This document shows positions 34,701-43,809 of a stretch of 64,000 bases of DNA, piece after piece. Within the stretch, counting starts at the first letter, position 1; each line of letters starts with the position of its first letter. Position numbers and translations under genes: made by a program. Where the stretch lies: assembly GCA_023248635.1 (NCBI GenBank), contig JAHFED010000020.1, forward strand, positions 1 through 64,000, in the 5' to 3' direction. The notes beneath the pieces were generated by a model. The model saw nothing but the letters and a program-made list of their open reading frames with translations, did no database searches and was not told the origin of the DNA. The stretch comes from Myxococcales bacterium. GTDB taxonomy: Bacteria > Myxococcota > UBA727 > VGSZ01.

Positions 34701-37658
34701 GACGGCGAAGTCCACCCGCAGGGGCTCCGCCGTCGTCGTCGCTGTCTTTTCCGCGATCTTTTTGTCTTCTTGCTCGGTGACGTAGCTGGCTTCGCCGGTG
34801 GCGAAGTGACTCTCGCGCAAATGCGAGTGCCAGCTGCGCTTGTAGAGACGCAGCTCGACCTTCTGACCCACCAGGGCTTTGTCGTCGACGCCGACGGCGA
34901 TGATCTCCGGACTGATGCTGGTCGCACTCTTGGCAAAACGCTGCAGCTTCATGCCCAGCGCGAAAGGAGGCAGCGCGAGCACCTCGGTGACCGCGGAAAC
35001 CTCCTGGTCGTCGGCGCCGGTAACTGTGGCCTCAAAGCGATACGTGCGCGGCGAGCCGTCGATGTCCTTTTGGGGGTTCACCTCCATGCTGTCGGAGCCG
35101 TCGTCGGCCAAGGTCGAGGTCTTTTCGGTCTGCTCTTCGCGGCTGCGGGCCTCCGGTCGCGCAAACTGCGACGACGACGCAAAGAGGAAACCCTCGCGCC
35201 CCTTGGGCACATGCCAAGCAGGACGACGGGTGACGTGCCAGCGGATGGGTTGGCCAGCGACGTTGCCGCCGGCGTAATAGCGGGCCATGGCCTTGACGCT
35301 GAAGGGCTGGTCGAGAGGGACCATGCTCTTGCTGCTCAGCTGCACCTCGAAGGTTGGCAGCTTGTAGGCCTCGATCTGAAAGCGTCGGGTGGCGATCGGC
35401 GAAGCCATCGACGAGAGGAAAAGCTGGGCCGTGTACCAACCGGTGGGCGGCTCTTTTTCCGCAAAGACCGCATCCCCGCCAAAGAGGGCCGTCGTCGTCG
35501 TCGGCAACACGTATTCCTGGTCGCCGGGTCCGATGACCTTGATGGTGAGCTTGGCCGTGGAGCGCAGCGGCGTCTGCGCGCGTTCGTCAGCGAGGAAGGA
35601 TCCCGATCCGCCCTGCACCGGCTTGCCCTGCCCGAGCCCGGGCATCACCAGCAGGCCGTTCTTTTTTTCGCGCGCGTAACCCTTGAGAAAAATCTTCTCG
35701 CCGGGGCGGTAGATGGGGCGCTCGGTGAACAAGAAACCCAGCGTCGTGTCGTTCTTCGGCGCCGGCGCCGGCTCGTTCAACATCGACAGCCATTGACCAC
35801 CCGGCGACCAGTGGTTGTTGAAGAAGTGCGGCGGCGCGTTGCCGGGATCAAGAACCAGTGTGTCTTTGTTGGCGTCGTCACCGCTCTGCACCACGATGCG
35901 CACGATCTGGCGCCACAAGGGCTGGGGAGGCAGCGTGACCATGCCCTTGGCGTCGGTGGTGAGCACCACGTTCACCAGCGCGCCCTTCTTTTCCTCGATG
36001 GCCTCGAGCGTGATCGAAGCACCCGCGACGGCGGCGGCTCCATCCAAAGAGCGCACGAAGAAGACGGCCTGGGTGCGTTCTTCGACGGCGGTGAGCGAGA
36101 GGTTGGTGACCTGCACGCGGGTCCAGGCCCGCTCTGAGGCGCCGGTCAGACGCCGCACGCCGACGAGGTAGGTGCCCGGTCGCAGCTTGCCCTGGCCCGG
36201 CGCGTCGTCGATGAGAGGAGCGATGTCGAGACCGAAGTTGGTGGCCCCACCTTTGTCGGCCAGCGGCAGATCCACCAAGCGCGAGGCCAAGGGGGAGCCC
36301 AACAAGCGCAAGTGTCCGACCAGCTCGCCGCGGGAGACGCTGCCGGGATTGCCAGGCGCGGGCGGTTCTTCACCGGGAAAGGGCGGCGCGCTTTCTTCGT
36401 CGACGACGACGGGTTCGTCGGGGAAGGGCCACAGCCCCGCGTGCAGGGGATCGATTTTGTGCACGCGCACATCAGCGCGGGTCTCGCCGTAGCCGACCAT
36501 GGGCAACATGCGCGGACCCTTTTGCTCGACGGTGACCGAGCCCTTCTTCAAGCGCAGAAAGGGCTTCTTCCAACCGACGAAGAAGTAGACGTCTGCTTCG
36601 CCGGGATTCACCAGCCGTCGTCCGAGGTCGTCGAAGACGGGGGCGTCGGCGATGCGCAGGCGGTAGAGGGTGTCGGGCACGAAGCGTCCCTCGAGCTGCA
36701 CGCGCTTGCCGAACAAAGTGGGCTTGAGGTCGGGCACCGCGGGCTCCAGCCGCACCAGCTTTTTCAACGTCGTCAACGACAGGTCTTTGACCGGCGCCGA
36801 AAAGGCGAGCTGGGGCATTTCGCCGGCGGAGCCGCAGTCGAGGGCCTGCTCTTTTGGGGCCTTGGGGCTGCCGGTGATGCCGAGGCGCTGGCCGGCGCAC
36901 ACGACCTCCTCGAGGTGAAAGTCGGTGCGGGTGCTGGCCCGACCGGTCCACAGCGTGCCGTCGCCCCTGTCTTCGGAAGGCTGGCCGAGCGCGAGGGCAA
37001 CGGTGACCACCAGCATCTGGCCTTCGCCGACGTCGCCTTCGAAGGAGAGGGCGTAGACGGCGGGGTCTTTCTGATCGGTGCGGGGCAAAAGCGCGAGCTG
37101 AAAGCTGTCGATCTGTCGTCGGGGAGAATCGGCCAGCCCAGGCAGGTCACGCACCTCGAGGCGCACCATCTGCTTGAGCGCATCGAGGGCCAGGGGCTGG
37201 GGAAAGCTCAGCGTCAAAGTGTGAAAGGGAGGCAAACCCGCCGACCCTGCAGCGGGGTGCATTTGCGCGGGAGCGGCCATCATCGTCGTCAACACCTTGG
37301 TGGTGCCGCGGGCGTCGACGGCGAAGCGGGCCAGGGCGGGCCAGGGTTCGGCGGGGCGGAACTGCAGGGTGCGCCGATCGGCCCAGGTCCAGGCGCCGGG
37401 CCAGTTGGGCTTGAGCTGGGCGAAGGCGGAGGCGTCGTCGGCGGGGCCGGGACCAGGGCCCACGTCGGCGACAAAGGTGACCGTAACTGGGTCGTAACCG
37501 CGCAAGAAGCGCTCGGGCAGCACCTCGGTCGAGGCGGGAGCAGCGCGCACGACGCGATCGGCGGGTTGGTAGCCGGCGAAGGCGACCCCGATGACGGTGA
37601 CCGTGATGGCGGCGACGGCGGCGCTGGCTGTGAGCAGGTGCGAATTGGATTGGCGCAT
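31800..37658 (-). CDS. Bacterial alpha-2-macroglobulin (YfhM type)
   Basis: This is a giant exported protease trap of 1952 residues. It has an N-terminal hydrophobic segment (LLTASAAVAAITVTVIGVAF) and no obvious lipobox Cys, followed by MG domains. The region around GEKIFLKGYAREKK is typical of MG/BRD domains. The thioester motif C-L-E-Q is intact (C1467 in YPHGCLEQKMSQ), followed by the helical TED domain and a receptor-binding-like C-terminus. Cleavage of its bait region exposes the thioester, which links covalently to the attacking protease. The start (ATG 37658) overlaps the upstream stop as TGATG, so translation is coupled to the 1856-residue protein. Confidence 0.93.
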   Translation of the reverse strand: MRQSNSHLLTASAAVAAITVTVIGVAFAGYQPADRVVRAAPASTEVLPERFLRGYDPVTVTFVADVGPGPGPADDASAFAQLKPNWPGAWTWADRRTLQFRPAEPWPALARFAVDARGTTKVLTTMMAAPAQMHPAAGSAGLPPFHTLTLSFPQPLALDALKQMVRLEVRDLPGLADSPRRQIDSFQLALLPRTDQKDPAVYALSFEGDVGEGQMLVVTVALALGQPSEDRGDGTLWTGRASTRTDFHLEEVVCAGQRLGITGSPKAPKEQALDCGSAGEMPQLAFSAPVKDLSLTTLKKLVRLEPAVPDLKPTLFGKRVQLEGRFVPDTLYRLRIADAPVFDDLGRRLVNPGEADVYFFVGWKKPFLRLKKGSVTVEQKGPRMLPMVGYGETRADVRVHKIDPLHAGLWPFPDEPVVVDEESAPPFPGEEPPAPGNPGSVSRGELVGHLRLLGSPLASRLVDLPLADKGGATNFGLDIAPLIDDAPGQGKLRPGTYLVGVRRLTGASERAWTRVQVTNLSLTAVEERTQAVFFVRSLDGAAAVAGASITLEAIEEKKGALVNVVLTTDAKGMVTLPPQPLWRQIVRIVVQSGDDANKDTLVLDPGNAPPHFFNNHWSPGGQWLSMLNEPAPAPKNDTTLGFLFTERPIYRPGEKIFLKGYAREKKNGLLVMPGLGQGKPVQGGSGSFLADERAQTPLRSTAKLTIKVIGPGDQEYVLPTTTTALFGGDAVFAEKEPPTGWYTAQLFLSSMASPIATRRFQIEAYKLPTFEVQLSSKSMVPLDQPFSVKAMARYYAGGNVAGQPIRWHVTRRPAWHVPKGREGFLFASSSQFARPEARSREEQTEKTSTLADDGSDSMEVNPQKDIDGSPRTYRFEATVTGADDQEVSAVTEVLALPPFALGMKLQRFAKSATSISPEIIAVGVDDKALVGQKVELRLYKRSWHSHLRESHFATGEASYVTEQEDKKIAEKTATTTAEPLRVDFAVDGAGVYVVEISAKDKLGRVQALSADLYIGGKEPIAWQKGQAGVFELVPDQPKYNPGDTANIVVKSPFTKAKALVIVEQPGKNEYRVVDVDGGQATISIPVDRSMTPNLPVHVVLMRGRLGDPSSASGRADDGPYRPQSMGSSIDLEIVPQKNIVDVTLTHPEQARPGAIIDLSVFLKDDKGAPLAGEVTLWLVDEAVLALAKEGPLDPLLSLIVRNQRDATVWDTRNSTVGRIIEEEAPGAGGGEDEEAAEGMAKRRVRKNFQTVPFYEATLQVPASGKLVVKVPLSDDLTNFAVRAVAVSGAERFGKAESKIKVRLPVLVQPQLPRFVRQGDRAEVGGVARLVEGKGGAGIVKVEFLGPVVERKRSKDITLQENKAESVTFPVEVKATATEKQLTVKMEVFRKSDGVGDAFEVKIPVYPDTDYRNATFYDDITGIQKALTGPKEKARPGTMSQWVVVTHIPGLLETFGALEYLDEYPHGCLEQKMSQLAPQLALAKISARLGGFIYSEGIKQHVERLLSEMPLHQDQNGLFGYWPGTAGDVQLTAVALEFIALAAESKITVDPAMRARAVEALKQSLRSDYVWSGSYNSWRSNLQAASLRALVRVGDVDEHYLVDLVRTKKNLDASSRAELALAMLGKSKTFGTDLEGLKSDLWSSVTFNLVEGKRVFVGLNDPRRDWGGQVLGSSTSAIATVFHALVMLDPKNPDLMPLLQGLLQRAQGRRGFGSTWDNRTAVAAIIAFLEVAEPAKQESKLTIADKSFTLDGAAKVARFSSTSESIPTAQATGQPVRARVRYRYLPELPGDRQAGVKAGFLVERSMTLYEAGGAGTPKRLDDKRAEERQVKVGDVVEVHARFTTDTARANVAFTVPFAAGFEPLNPELQTSSSEAKTAEADSTTPLYVARLDHEVRYYFSSLSPGTYSFHFRLKALTPGSFVHPGAHAELMYDEAIMGSSDGMRLVVERGTAE

Positions 37659-40600
37659 CAGCGCACCTCTTTCGTGGTGACCGAAGGACGCGGAACGCGC
37701 GTGAAGAAATCGCGGAGGTAGTCGTCGGGGGCGTCGACGTCGGCGCCCTTGAGGCCAAAGACCACGGGCGAGAAGCGCCGTGGTCCGCTGTCGGGAGGTG
37801 CCTCGACGCGCAGGTACCAGGTGCCCTTGGTGAAGCGACCAAAGAGCTGGCAGCCGTCGGCGACGACCTCTTGCTGGCCGGCTCCCACCTGCCCGGGGGG
37901 CACGATGCGAAAGAGAGCGCAGTCGAGGACTTCGGCGTCGACCTTGAGGCCCACGCCCAACTGGCCATCGCCCAAGAGGGTGAGCTCAAAGACCCGGGCT
38001 TCGCCGGCCTGGATCAAGGTCTCGGCGTTGACGCCTTCGGCGAGGGTCCTGAGGGGCTGAAAGCTCCAGCTCAGGGTGCCGCCGAGAGTGGCGCCGCCGA
38101 AGCCGCGCACCAACAAGCGCTGTTCGCCTTTGTCGACGAGAACGCGCAGATCGCAGCCGGTGCCGCCGCCGCCGGATTGCAAGACGCGCGGGCCGGAGGC
38201 GACGGCGCACACCCCGCTGGTGGCGCGCAGGCGCAGCATGCCCCGTTCCTTGGTGAGGGCCTTGCGCTCGAAGGTGTTGCCCGAGAGCACGTCTGCCCGA
38301 CCCGCCACCAGCACGGGCGCCAGCGGGGGGGCTGGGCCCAGCACGCCGTAGCGGTTGCCGTAGACATCGCCGGGGGGACCGAGGGTGGCGCGCACGCCGC
38401 GGCCGTCGTGCTCGACGACGATGTCGCCCCCGACGCCTTTGGGAACCACCGTGCGGCAGCCAGGCAAGCGGGCGCCGTCGTCGGTGTGGGTGGCGCAGGC
38501 TTTGACGCCGATTCCTTCGATTTGCAGGCTGCGCTCGGTGGGTGCAGCGGCAAAGTGCAGGCGCTCGCGCCCGGGAGCGCGGGGTCGCAGCTCGAAGAGG
38601 CCGCTCAGCAAACGGGCGGGTTCGTCGAAGGCGGTGAAGCGCATGATGTCGGCGCGCAGCCCGAAGTCTTGTGCCCTCAGGCCGGGCGGGCCGGTCTGGG
38701 TCTCGACGCCGGCGACGACGACGCTGCCACCGCGTCCGCGCAACACGCAGCGCGCCAGGGGCACCTTGATGAGGGGCTTGAGGTCCGCCGCGGGAGCGCA
38801 CAGGTCGATGGCCCGTTCGCCGTCGTCGAGCAGCACCACCCAGGCATCGGCGGGCACGGCGAGATCGAGGCGAAAGGGATCCGCAGGCAAAGCAAAGCGG
38901 GCGACGCCGCCGCCGACGCTGCTGTCGCCTTCGACGAGGGGCACAGCAGCGGGAGGCAAGATGGAACGGCGCGCGAGCTTCACGCCCAAGGAGCCGCCCG
39001 GTCGGGTCCACGTCGACAACAGGCTTTCTGTGGTGAGGCCCGAGGCGGCCACACAGCGGGCGCCGTCGACGTTGTGGCTGCCGCCTTCGATGTGACAGGC
39101 CGGGTTGGCCGCGCTGCCCGGGAGGCTCTGGACGTCGACGACGTGCAAGGCCTTTTGCTGGGTCTGCTGGCGCTCGATGGTCTTCTTGCCTTCGAGCACC
39201 CGGCTCTCGTGCGAGGGCGCATCGAGTTGTCCCAACAGCTCGTGAAAAGAGACCTTGGCCTTCTCGCCGCGGGCCACCCCGATCAGCACGCTGTCGCCGT
39301 CGACGCGGGGATCGAAAGACGCCGTCCCCGGGCACGGCACCAGCGCGCCGCGCGTCTGTTTGGGCAAGCAGCGGGCATTGGCTGCGGTCTCGAAGCGTCC
39401 GCGCCCACTCACCGCGGCGGTCTGCACGACGTCGTCGCTGAGCTCACCCGAGGAGAAGAAGCCGCCCGACGACGACAACGCTCGCTCTTGCAGCTGCACC
39501 TTCACGCTGGCGGGCCGGTCGGCGGTCCAGGTCAGCAAAGAGAAAGGCCGGACGTCGTCGTTGCCCCACAACAAGATCGAGCAGCTGCGCACGCCCACGT
39601 GGCGATCGAGCAGGCTGCCGTCTGTGTCGAAGGCGGCGCAGGAGAAGTCCTCCGACGACGTCAGGGTCACGTCGCTGACCTTGCCTTTGCTCGGCACCAG
39701 GGTGGAGCGAGCGACCTTGCCGACCAGCTTGAAGTTGTCGCCGTCTTTGAGGGGGCCGGTGTCTTTGGCCTCGAGAAACTGGGCCGAGACCTCGGTGGGC
39801 CCGGGCTGCAGCACTTCGGCGTCGACGTACAAGCGGTAGTTGGAGCTGGCCACCAGGGGAACAGCGAGCGCGCAGTTCCAGTCGGCGCCCGAGCTCTGAC
39901 TCGAGGCAACCAAGGTGCCGCGCTCATCGAGCAAGCGGCAGGCGACGTCGGTTTCGCCGCGGGTCTTGATGCGCACCAGGCCGGCACTCGCGCTGTCGGG
40001 GGCTTTGACGTCGATGACGACGGGGGCTTGGGTGCGCATGTGCACGCCAGGCAGCAGGGCGCGCACCTCGATCTGCACGCCGTAGGAGACGGCGACGTCG
40101 CCGCGGCTGTGCTCGGTCTCCAAGATCCAGGTGCCGGCCTTGAGAGCGACCACCTGGCCGCTCAGCGGTGGCAACGCGTGGTGCACGGTCGCCTGCAACA
40201 AGGACGAAGCCGCGGCACCATTGTCGCCGCCGCGGTTTCCGTAGCGCGTGCTGTCACCGTCGCCGTCGGTGTCGTCTTCGCCGCTGTCGTTGCCGTCGCC
40301 GTCGTCTTCGTTGCTCTCGTCGTCGCTGTCGCCGTCGTTTTCGACGTAGTCCTCGTTGTCGGCGTTGTCCTCGCTGCCGCGGTCCACTTCGCCCTCTTCG
40401 TCCTGTGCGGGGCTGGCGCTTTCGGCGAGGGAGAAAGAGCCGCCGCCGCCGACGGGAGCGATGGTGGCTGCGACCTCGGTCTTTTGGCCTTTGGCATCGG
40501 TGGCATAGAGGCGGCCCTGCATGGCGTTGCCCAGGGTGATGCCGACGTCGACGTCGCTGGTGAGGGTGAAGCGGAAGCTGTCGCTGCCATCGTCGCCGAG

Positions 40601-43228
40601 CTCGGCTTGGTAGTTGGTGTTGAGCGCCAGGCTGTGGGTCTTGGTGCCGCGCAGGGTCTCCTGGTTTTTGGGCTCGCCCAGTCGCAAGGCGCGGCGGCTC
40701 TCGACGGTGAGGGGCAAGACGTTCAGCGTGTAGGCGCCGGCGGGCAGCAGCTCATTGCCGGCACAGGCATGGGGCACTTTGCGGATGGGCCAGCCGTCAT
40801 TGTCGTCGAGGCGGCAGGAGAGCTCGGCACCCTGGGCGTGCAGTTCCCAATCAATCTGGGTGTCCTGCTTCAGCGTGAAGGCGTGGCGGGCCAGGGCTCC
40901 AGCGTCGACGGTGACGAAGCGTTCGTCGCCCAGGGAAAGATCGCCGCCGGCCCAGGCGGGTTTGGCGCTGAGGCGCAGTCCCGCGCGTCCTTTGCTGCGC
41001 CCATTGGCGGCGACTTCGACGAGGTAGCGCCCGGGCTTGAGGTAGCTGCCGACCAGGCAATTGCGGCCGCGGCCGTTTTGGTTGCCTGCAAAGAGACGCG
41101 ACGACACCGCGGTGCGCACGGCACAGCGCGTGGCCAGCAGGCCCTCGGTGGCGACGTCGAAGAGGCCGGCGCTGGCGACGTCGACGAGGAAGCTCTTGCT
41201 CGTGGTGCCATCCAGGTCGAACCACACGGTCTTACCCTCGGCGACCACGGGCAGACGGGGTGGAGCGCCCTTGAAGGGGTCGAGGGGCGGCGCCGGCGCA
41301 GGCGGCGTGACGCGCGCAATGAGCGCAAGCGAGGGGCGCGTGCCGGCGTTGTCGAGGGTGAGCGTGGCCCCGGTGGTCAGCGGTCCGGATTCGCACGACG
41401 CCAAAGGCTGGCCGTCGAGAGCGCAGCTGAACGCACCCGGCCCGATGTTCTTGGCCTGCACCGAGGCCCCGGCAGCGAGAGCAAGGCGCAAGGTGCGGTG
41501 GGGATCGACGGCGACGACAGCAGAGCCTTGGGCCAACCCACCACTCCCTGCCGATGCTCCAACCGCTGGCGCACCTCGGAGGCCGAAGACGGCTCGGAGG
41601 GTGGCGCCAGCGTCGTCGTTGGTGACCACGCGATATTTCCCCTGCAAAGCGAGGCCGGCGAAGAAGCAGCCCGAGCGCATGGGTGCTTCGTCGTCGTTGC
41701 CGACCAGGGCTGCCAGGCCCACTTGTCCGACCCGCAGCTCCTGGATGCCCGGTTTGCCGCCGTAAAAGCGCACTTCGATGGGTCCGGCGGGCAGAGGAAT
41801 CTTGTGGCTGCAGCTGCCATCTTTGCCAGCGCCGACGCGGGTCTTGAGGCCGTTGTCCTCGAGGCGGAACACCTCGCACGAGGCCCCGAGCGCGTCGTTG
41901 CCGGTAATGCCGTAGATGCCGGGGCGGTCGACGGAGAACCACACGGCCAACGAGGTCGCGTCGGTGTTGAAGCGACGCCTCCACGCCTGCGTCAGACCGA
42001 CGGAGGGCAAGTCGCGGGCGACGACGCCGGCGAAGTTTCCCTTGGCATCGAGCTTCTCGAGCACACAGCCCAGGGGCGCTTCATCGACGCTGATGGGCAG
42101 ACCGCTGACCGCGACATCGGTGATGCCGGCGGCGAAGTCGACGACGACGTCGGAGCGGGCGTCGCCGAAGGCAACGTTGTCGCGGGTGTTCAGCGGCGCC
42201 CACACCACGCGTCCTACGGTGCCCGGGGGACCTCTGACCTCGACAATGGTGGCCTTCTGGTTGTTCTGTCCGCTCTGCAGCGTGCAGCCGGCGACGGTGG
42301 CGTTGGGCAGGATCGAGCAGCTCGTCGTCGAGCCACGCCGAAAGCTGATCTTGTCGTCGCTGACGACGCCAATGGCGCTGAGGGTGACGGGATCGACGCG
42401 CTTGCCATCCACCGAGAGGAAGGCTGCGATGCGACCCTCGGGCACGCGCACGCTGGTGGCGCCCCAGGCCGGCAAGGTGAAGATCTCGCTGCGCGAGGTC
42501 GACGCGGGAGGAGCGTCGTAGCCGACGAAGACGGTGTTGTCGTCGCTGCCGACGCTGAAGGTCTGGGCATCGCTGCCGTAGACGACCAGCGCATAGTCGC
42601 CGGGGTCGACGGTGGCCTGAAGGTGCAGGTGGTGGATCGGGCGTCCGGCGACGGGTCTTTCGATCTGGGTGTTTCTGCCAAAGTCGGTGACCCACTGGCC
42701 ATCGCGCCACAGCTCAACGACGCCGGCGGTGCGGCCGTAGACGTCGACGACGACCTCCTGCTGGCTGGGCACCCGCAACCAGCGCGTCACCTGTTTGCCG
42801 GGCGACAGCTCGAGCACCGAGGAGCGCCCCGGCAGCAACACCAGGGGAACGTCGACGTCGACGAACGCGGTCACGCTCACCTTGGCCCTGGGGACAGCGC
42901 TTTTCTTCGCGCCTGCCAGCGCCAGGGGAGCGCGGAGGCGCAGCTTGTAGAGGCCCTGATCCATCAAGACGTCGGCCTGGCAATCCGTTTTGCCGACGAC
43001 GCCGTTGTCGAAAAAGGGACCGCGCAGGTGATCGACCAGCGTGCAGGCGACGCCGACTTCGCTTTGCACAGCGAGGTGCACCATGCCGGTCTTTGGAACC
43101 TTGACGATGACGTCTTGGGAGCCGACGGCGTCGACGACGTCTTTGCTGACGGTGGGTCGGGCTCCAGCCTCCGCGCTGCCCGCCGGGGCCGAAAGAGAAA
43201 GGGAGAGAGCAAGCAGGCCCTCAATCAT
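37658..43228 (-). CDS. Giant secreted beta-rich protein of the alpha-2-macroglobulin operon
   Basis: This 1856-residue protein has a signal peptide (MIEGLLALSLSLSAPAGSAE). Repeated beta-sandwich modules each end in a P/A-G-x-Y/W-x-L-x-V pattern: PGDYALVVYGS, LKPGRYLVEVAANG, LPAGAYTLNVLPL, LKAGTWILETEHS and FTKGTWYLRVEAPP. This resembles PPC-type (prepeptidase C-terminal) domains. An acidic Asp/Glu/Asn-rich insert of about 60 residues (EDNADNEDYVENDGDSDDES) lies in the middle. Pairs of cysteines recur through the chain, suggesting disulfides. No catalytic motif is recognised. As first gene of the unit with A2M and PBP1C it may be a multi-domain scaffold, cofactor or bait for the trap; that is inference. 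Confidence 0.75.
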   Translation of the reverse strand: MIEGLLALSLSLSAPAGSAEAGARPTVSKDVVDAVGSQDVIVKVPKTGMVHLAVQSEVGVACTLVDHLRGPFFDNGVVGKTDCQADVLMDQGLYKLRLRAPLALAGAKKSAVPRAKVSVTAFVDVDVPLVLLPGRSSVLELSPGKQVTRWLRVPSQQEVVVDVYGRTAGVVELWRDGQWVTDFGRNTQIERPVAGRPIHHLHLQATVDPGDYALVVYGSDAQTFSVGSDDNTVFVGYDAPPASTSRSEIFTLPAWGATSVRVPEGRIAAFLSVDGKRVDPVTLSAIGVVSDDKISFRRGSTTSCSILPNATVAGCTLQSGQNNQKATIVEVRGPPGTVGRVVWAPLNTRDNVAFGDARSDVVVDFAAGITDVAVSGLPISVDEAPLGCVLEKLDAKGNFAGVVARDLPSVGLTQAWRRRFNTDATSLAVWFSVDRPGIYGITGNDALGASCEVFRLEDNGLKTRVGAGKDGSCSHKIPLPAGPIEVRFYGGKPGIQELRVGQVGLAALVGNDDEAPMRSGCFFAGLALQGKYRVVTNDDAGATLRAVFGLRGAPAVGASAGSGGLAQGSAVVAVDPHRTLRLALAAGASVQAKNIGPGAFSCALDGQPLASCESGPLTTGATLTLDNAGTRPSLALIARVTPPAPAPPLDPFKGAPPRLPVVAEGKTVWFDLDGTTSKSFLVDVASAGLFDVATEGLLATRCAVRTAVSSRLFAGNQNGRGRNCLVGSYLKPGRYLVEVAANGRSKGRAGLRLSAKPAWAGGDLSLGDERFVTVDAGALARHAFTLKQDTQIDWELHAQGAELSCRLDDNDGWPIRKVPHACAGNELLPAGAYTLNVLPLTVESRRALRLGEPKNQETLRGTKTHSLALNTNYQAELGDDGSDSFRFTLTSDVDVGITLGNAMQGRLYATDAKGQKTEVAATIAPVGGGGSFSLAESASPAQDEEGEVDRGSEDNADNEDYVENDGDSDDESNEDDGDGNDSGEDDTDGDGDSTRYGNRGGDNGAAASSLLQATVHHALPPLSGQVVALKAGTWILETEHSRGDVAVSYGVQIEVRALLPGVHMRTQAPVVIDVKAPDSASAGLVRIKTRGETDVACRLLDERGTLVASSQSSGADWNCALAVPLVASSNYRLYVDAEVLQPGPTEVSAQFLEAKDTGPLKDGDNFKLVGKVARSTLVPSKGKVSDVTLTSSEDFSCAAFDTDGSLLDRHVGVRSCSILLWGNDDVRPFSLLTWTADRPASVKVQLQERALSSSGGFFSSGELSDDVVQTAAVSGRGRFETAANARCLPKQTRGALVPCPGTASFDPRVDGDSVLIGVARGEKAKVSFHELLGQLDAPSHESRVLEGKKTIERQQTQQKALHVVDVQSLPGSAANPACHIEGGSHNVDGARCVAASGLTTESLLSTWTRPGGSLGVKLARRSILPPAAVPLVEGDSSVGGGVARFALPADPFRLDLAVPADAWVVLLDDGERAIDLCAPAADLKPLIKVPLARCVLRGRGGSVVVAGVETQTGPPGLRAQDFGLRADIMRFTAFDEPARLLSGLFELRPRAPGRERLHFAAAPTERSLQIEGIGVKACATHTDDGARLPGCRTVVPKGVGGDIVVEHDGRGVRATLGPPGDVYGNRYGVLGPAPPLAPVLVAGRADVLSGNTFERKALTKERGMLRLRATSGVCAVASGPRVLQSGGGGTGCDLRVLVDKGEQRLLVRGFGGATLGGTLSWSFQPLRTLAEGVNAETLIQAGEARVFELTLLGDGQLGVGLKVDAEVLDCALFRIVPPGQVGAGQQEVVADGCQLFGRFTKGTWYLRVEAPPDSGPRRFSPVVFGLKGADVDAPDDYLRDFFTRVPRPSVTTKEVR
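38674..38689. repeat. Family E 16-mer inside the giant protein gene
   Basis: Exact copy of ccctcaggccgggcgg, also at 15007 and (inverse) 10546. It falls in the minus-strand coding region for GPPGLRAQ. Confidence 0.4.
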
Positions 43229-43809
43229 TTTGAGCTCCAGGTGGGCGGTTTTGCCCTCTTGGTGAAGGCAGCGGCGATGGCGGCGGTGAAGCTACAACCG
43301 GGTCGGGGGTGGGTGCATTCGTTGCTGTTGGAATCTGGATCGTGACGTCGACACGCTCTTGAATTCGCCTGCGGCGGGCGGAGACGCGCTGCGGGCGGAG
43401 ACGCGCGGCGGGCGGAGACGCGCTGCGCGGAGAACGCGCTTCGCGCGGAGAAGGCCTCCGGCCGGGCCAAGGGGGTACCTGGTGGTGGCGAAGCGCTCCA
43501 GGGCAACCCCCCTGGACCCCTGCCCTTTGCGTGCACCGTTCCCTCGAGCTGTTGCCGTCGCTTTGACGTCGTCGTCGGCGCACGGAGACGAGTGGATGAA
43601 CGCATCGGCACCGGCAGAGCTCGAGGGAAACGAGGTGTTGCAGCGCGCAGCCCGCGTCGCGTCTCGCAGTGAAGGCGCCCCCAGATGCGCGGGTGCTTCC
43701 GCTGCGGCTCGCCAGGGGTCGGCGCTGCGCGGGCGTCGGTTCTTGCTCCGGCGACCGAGCCGCACGGAGCCGGTGACGACGGCGACCGCCTCGCCTGCAG
43801 GAGAGTTGG
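43229..43809. other. Spacer upstream of the giant operon; 17-bp tandem repeats, no clear gene
   Basis: About 580 bases. Both strands have short Arg-rich frames without start sites or families, which I treat as noise. It contains a 17-bp tandem repeat (43374-43441). At about 43489-43510 it holds a small hairpin (ccaggg/ccctgg). The promoter of the 14-kb minus-strand operon should be between 43229 and about 43370. Confidence 0.5.
43374..43441. repeat. 17-bp tandem repeat, four units
   Basis: Units gcgggcggagacgcgct begin at 43374, 43391, 43408 and (diverged) 43425, followed by a decayed fifth. Seventeen is not a multiple of three, consistent with a non-coding location. Confidence 0.75.

Noticed and set aside
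37871-43345. 1824-codon open frame on the plus strand opposite the giant secreted protein
   Set aside because: High-GC mirror frame: no start signal, no family, composition typical of antisense translation. The minus-strand frame has a signal peptide and repeated modules.
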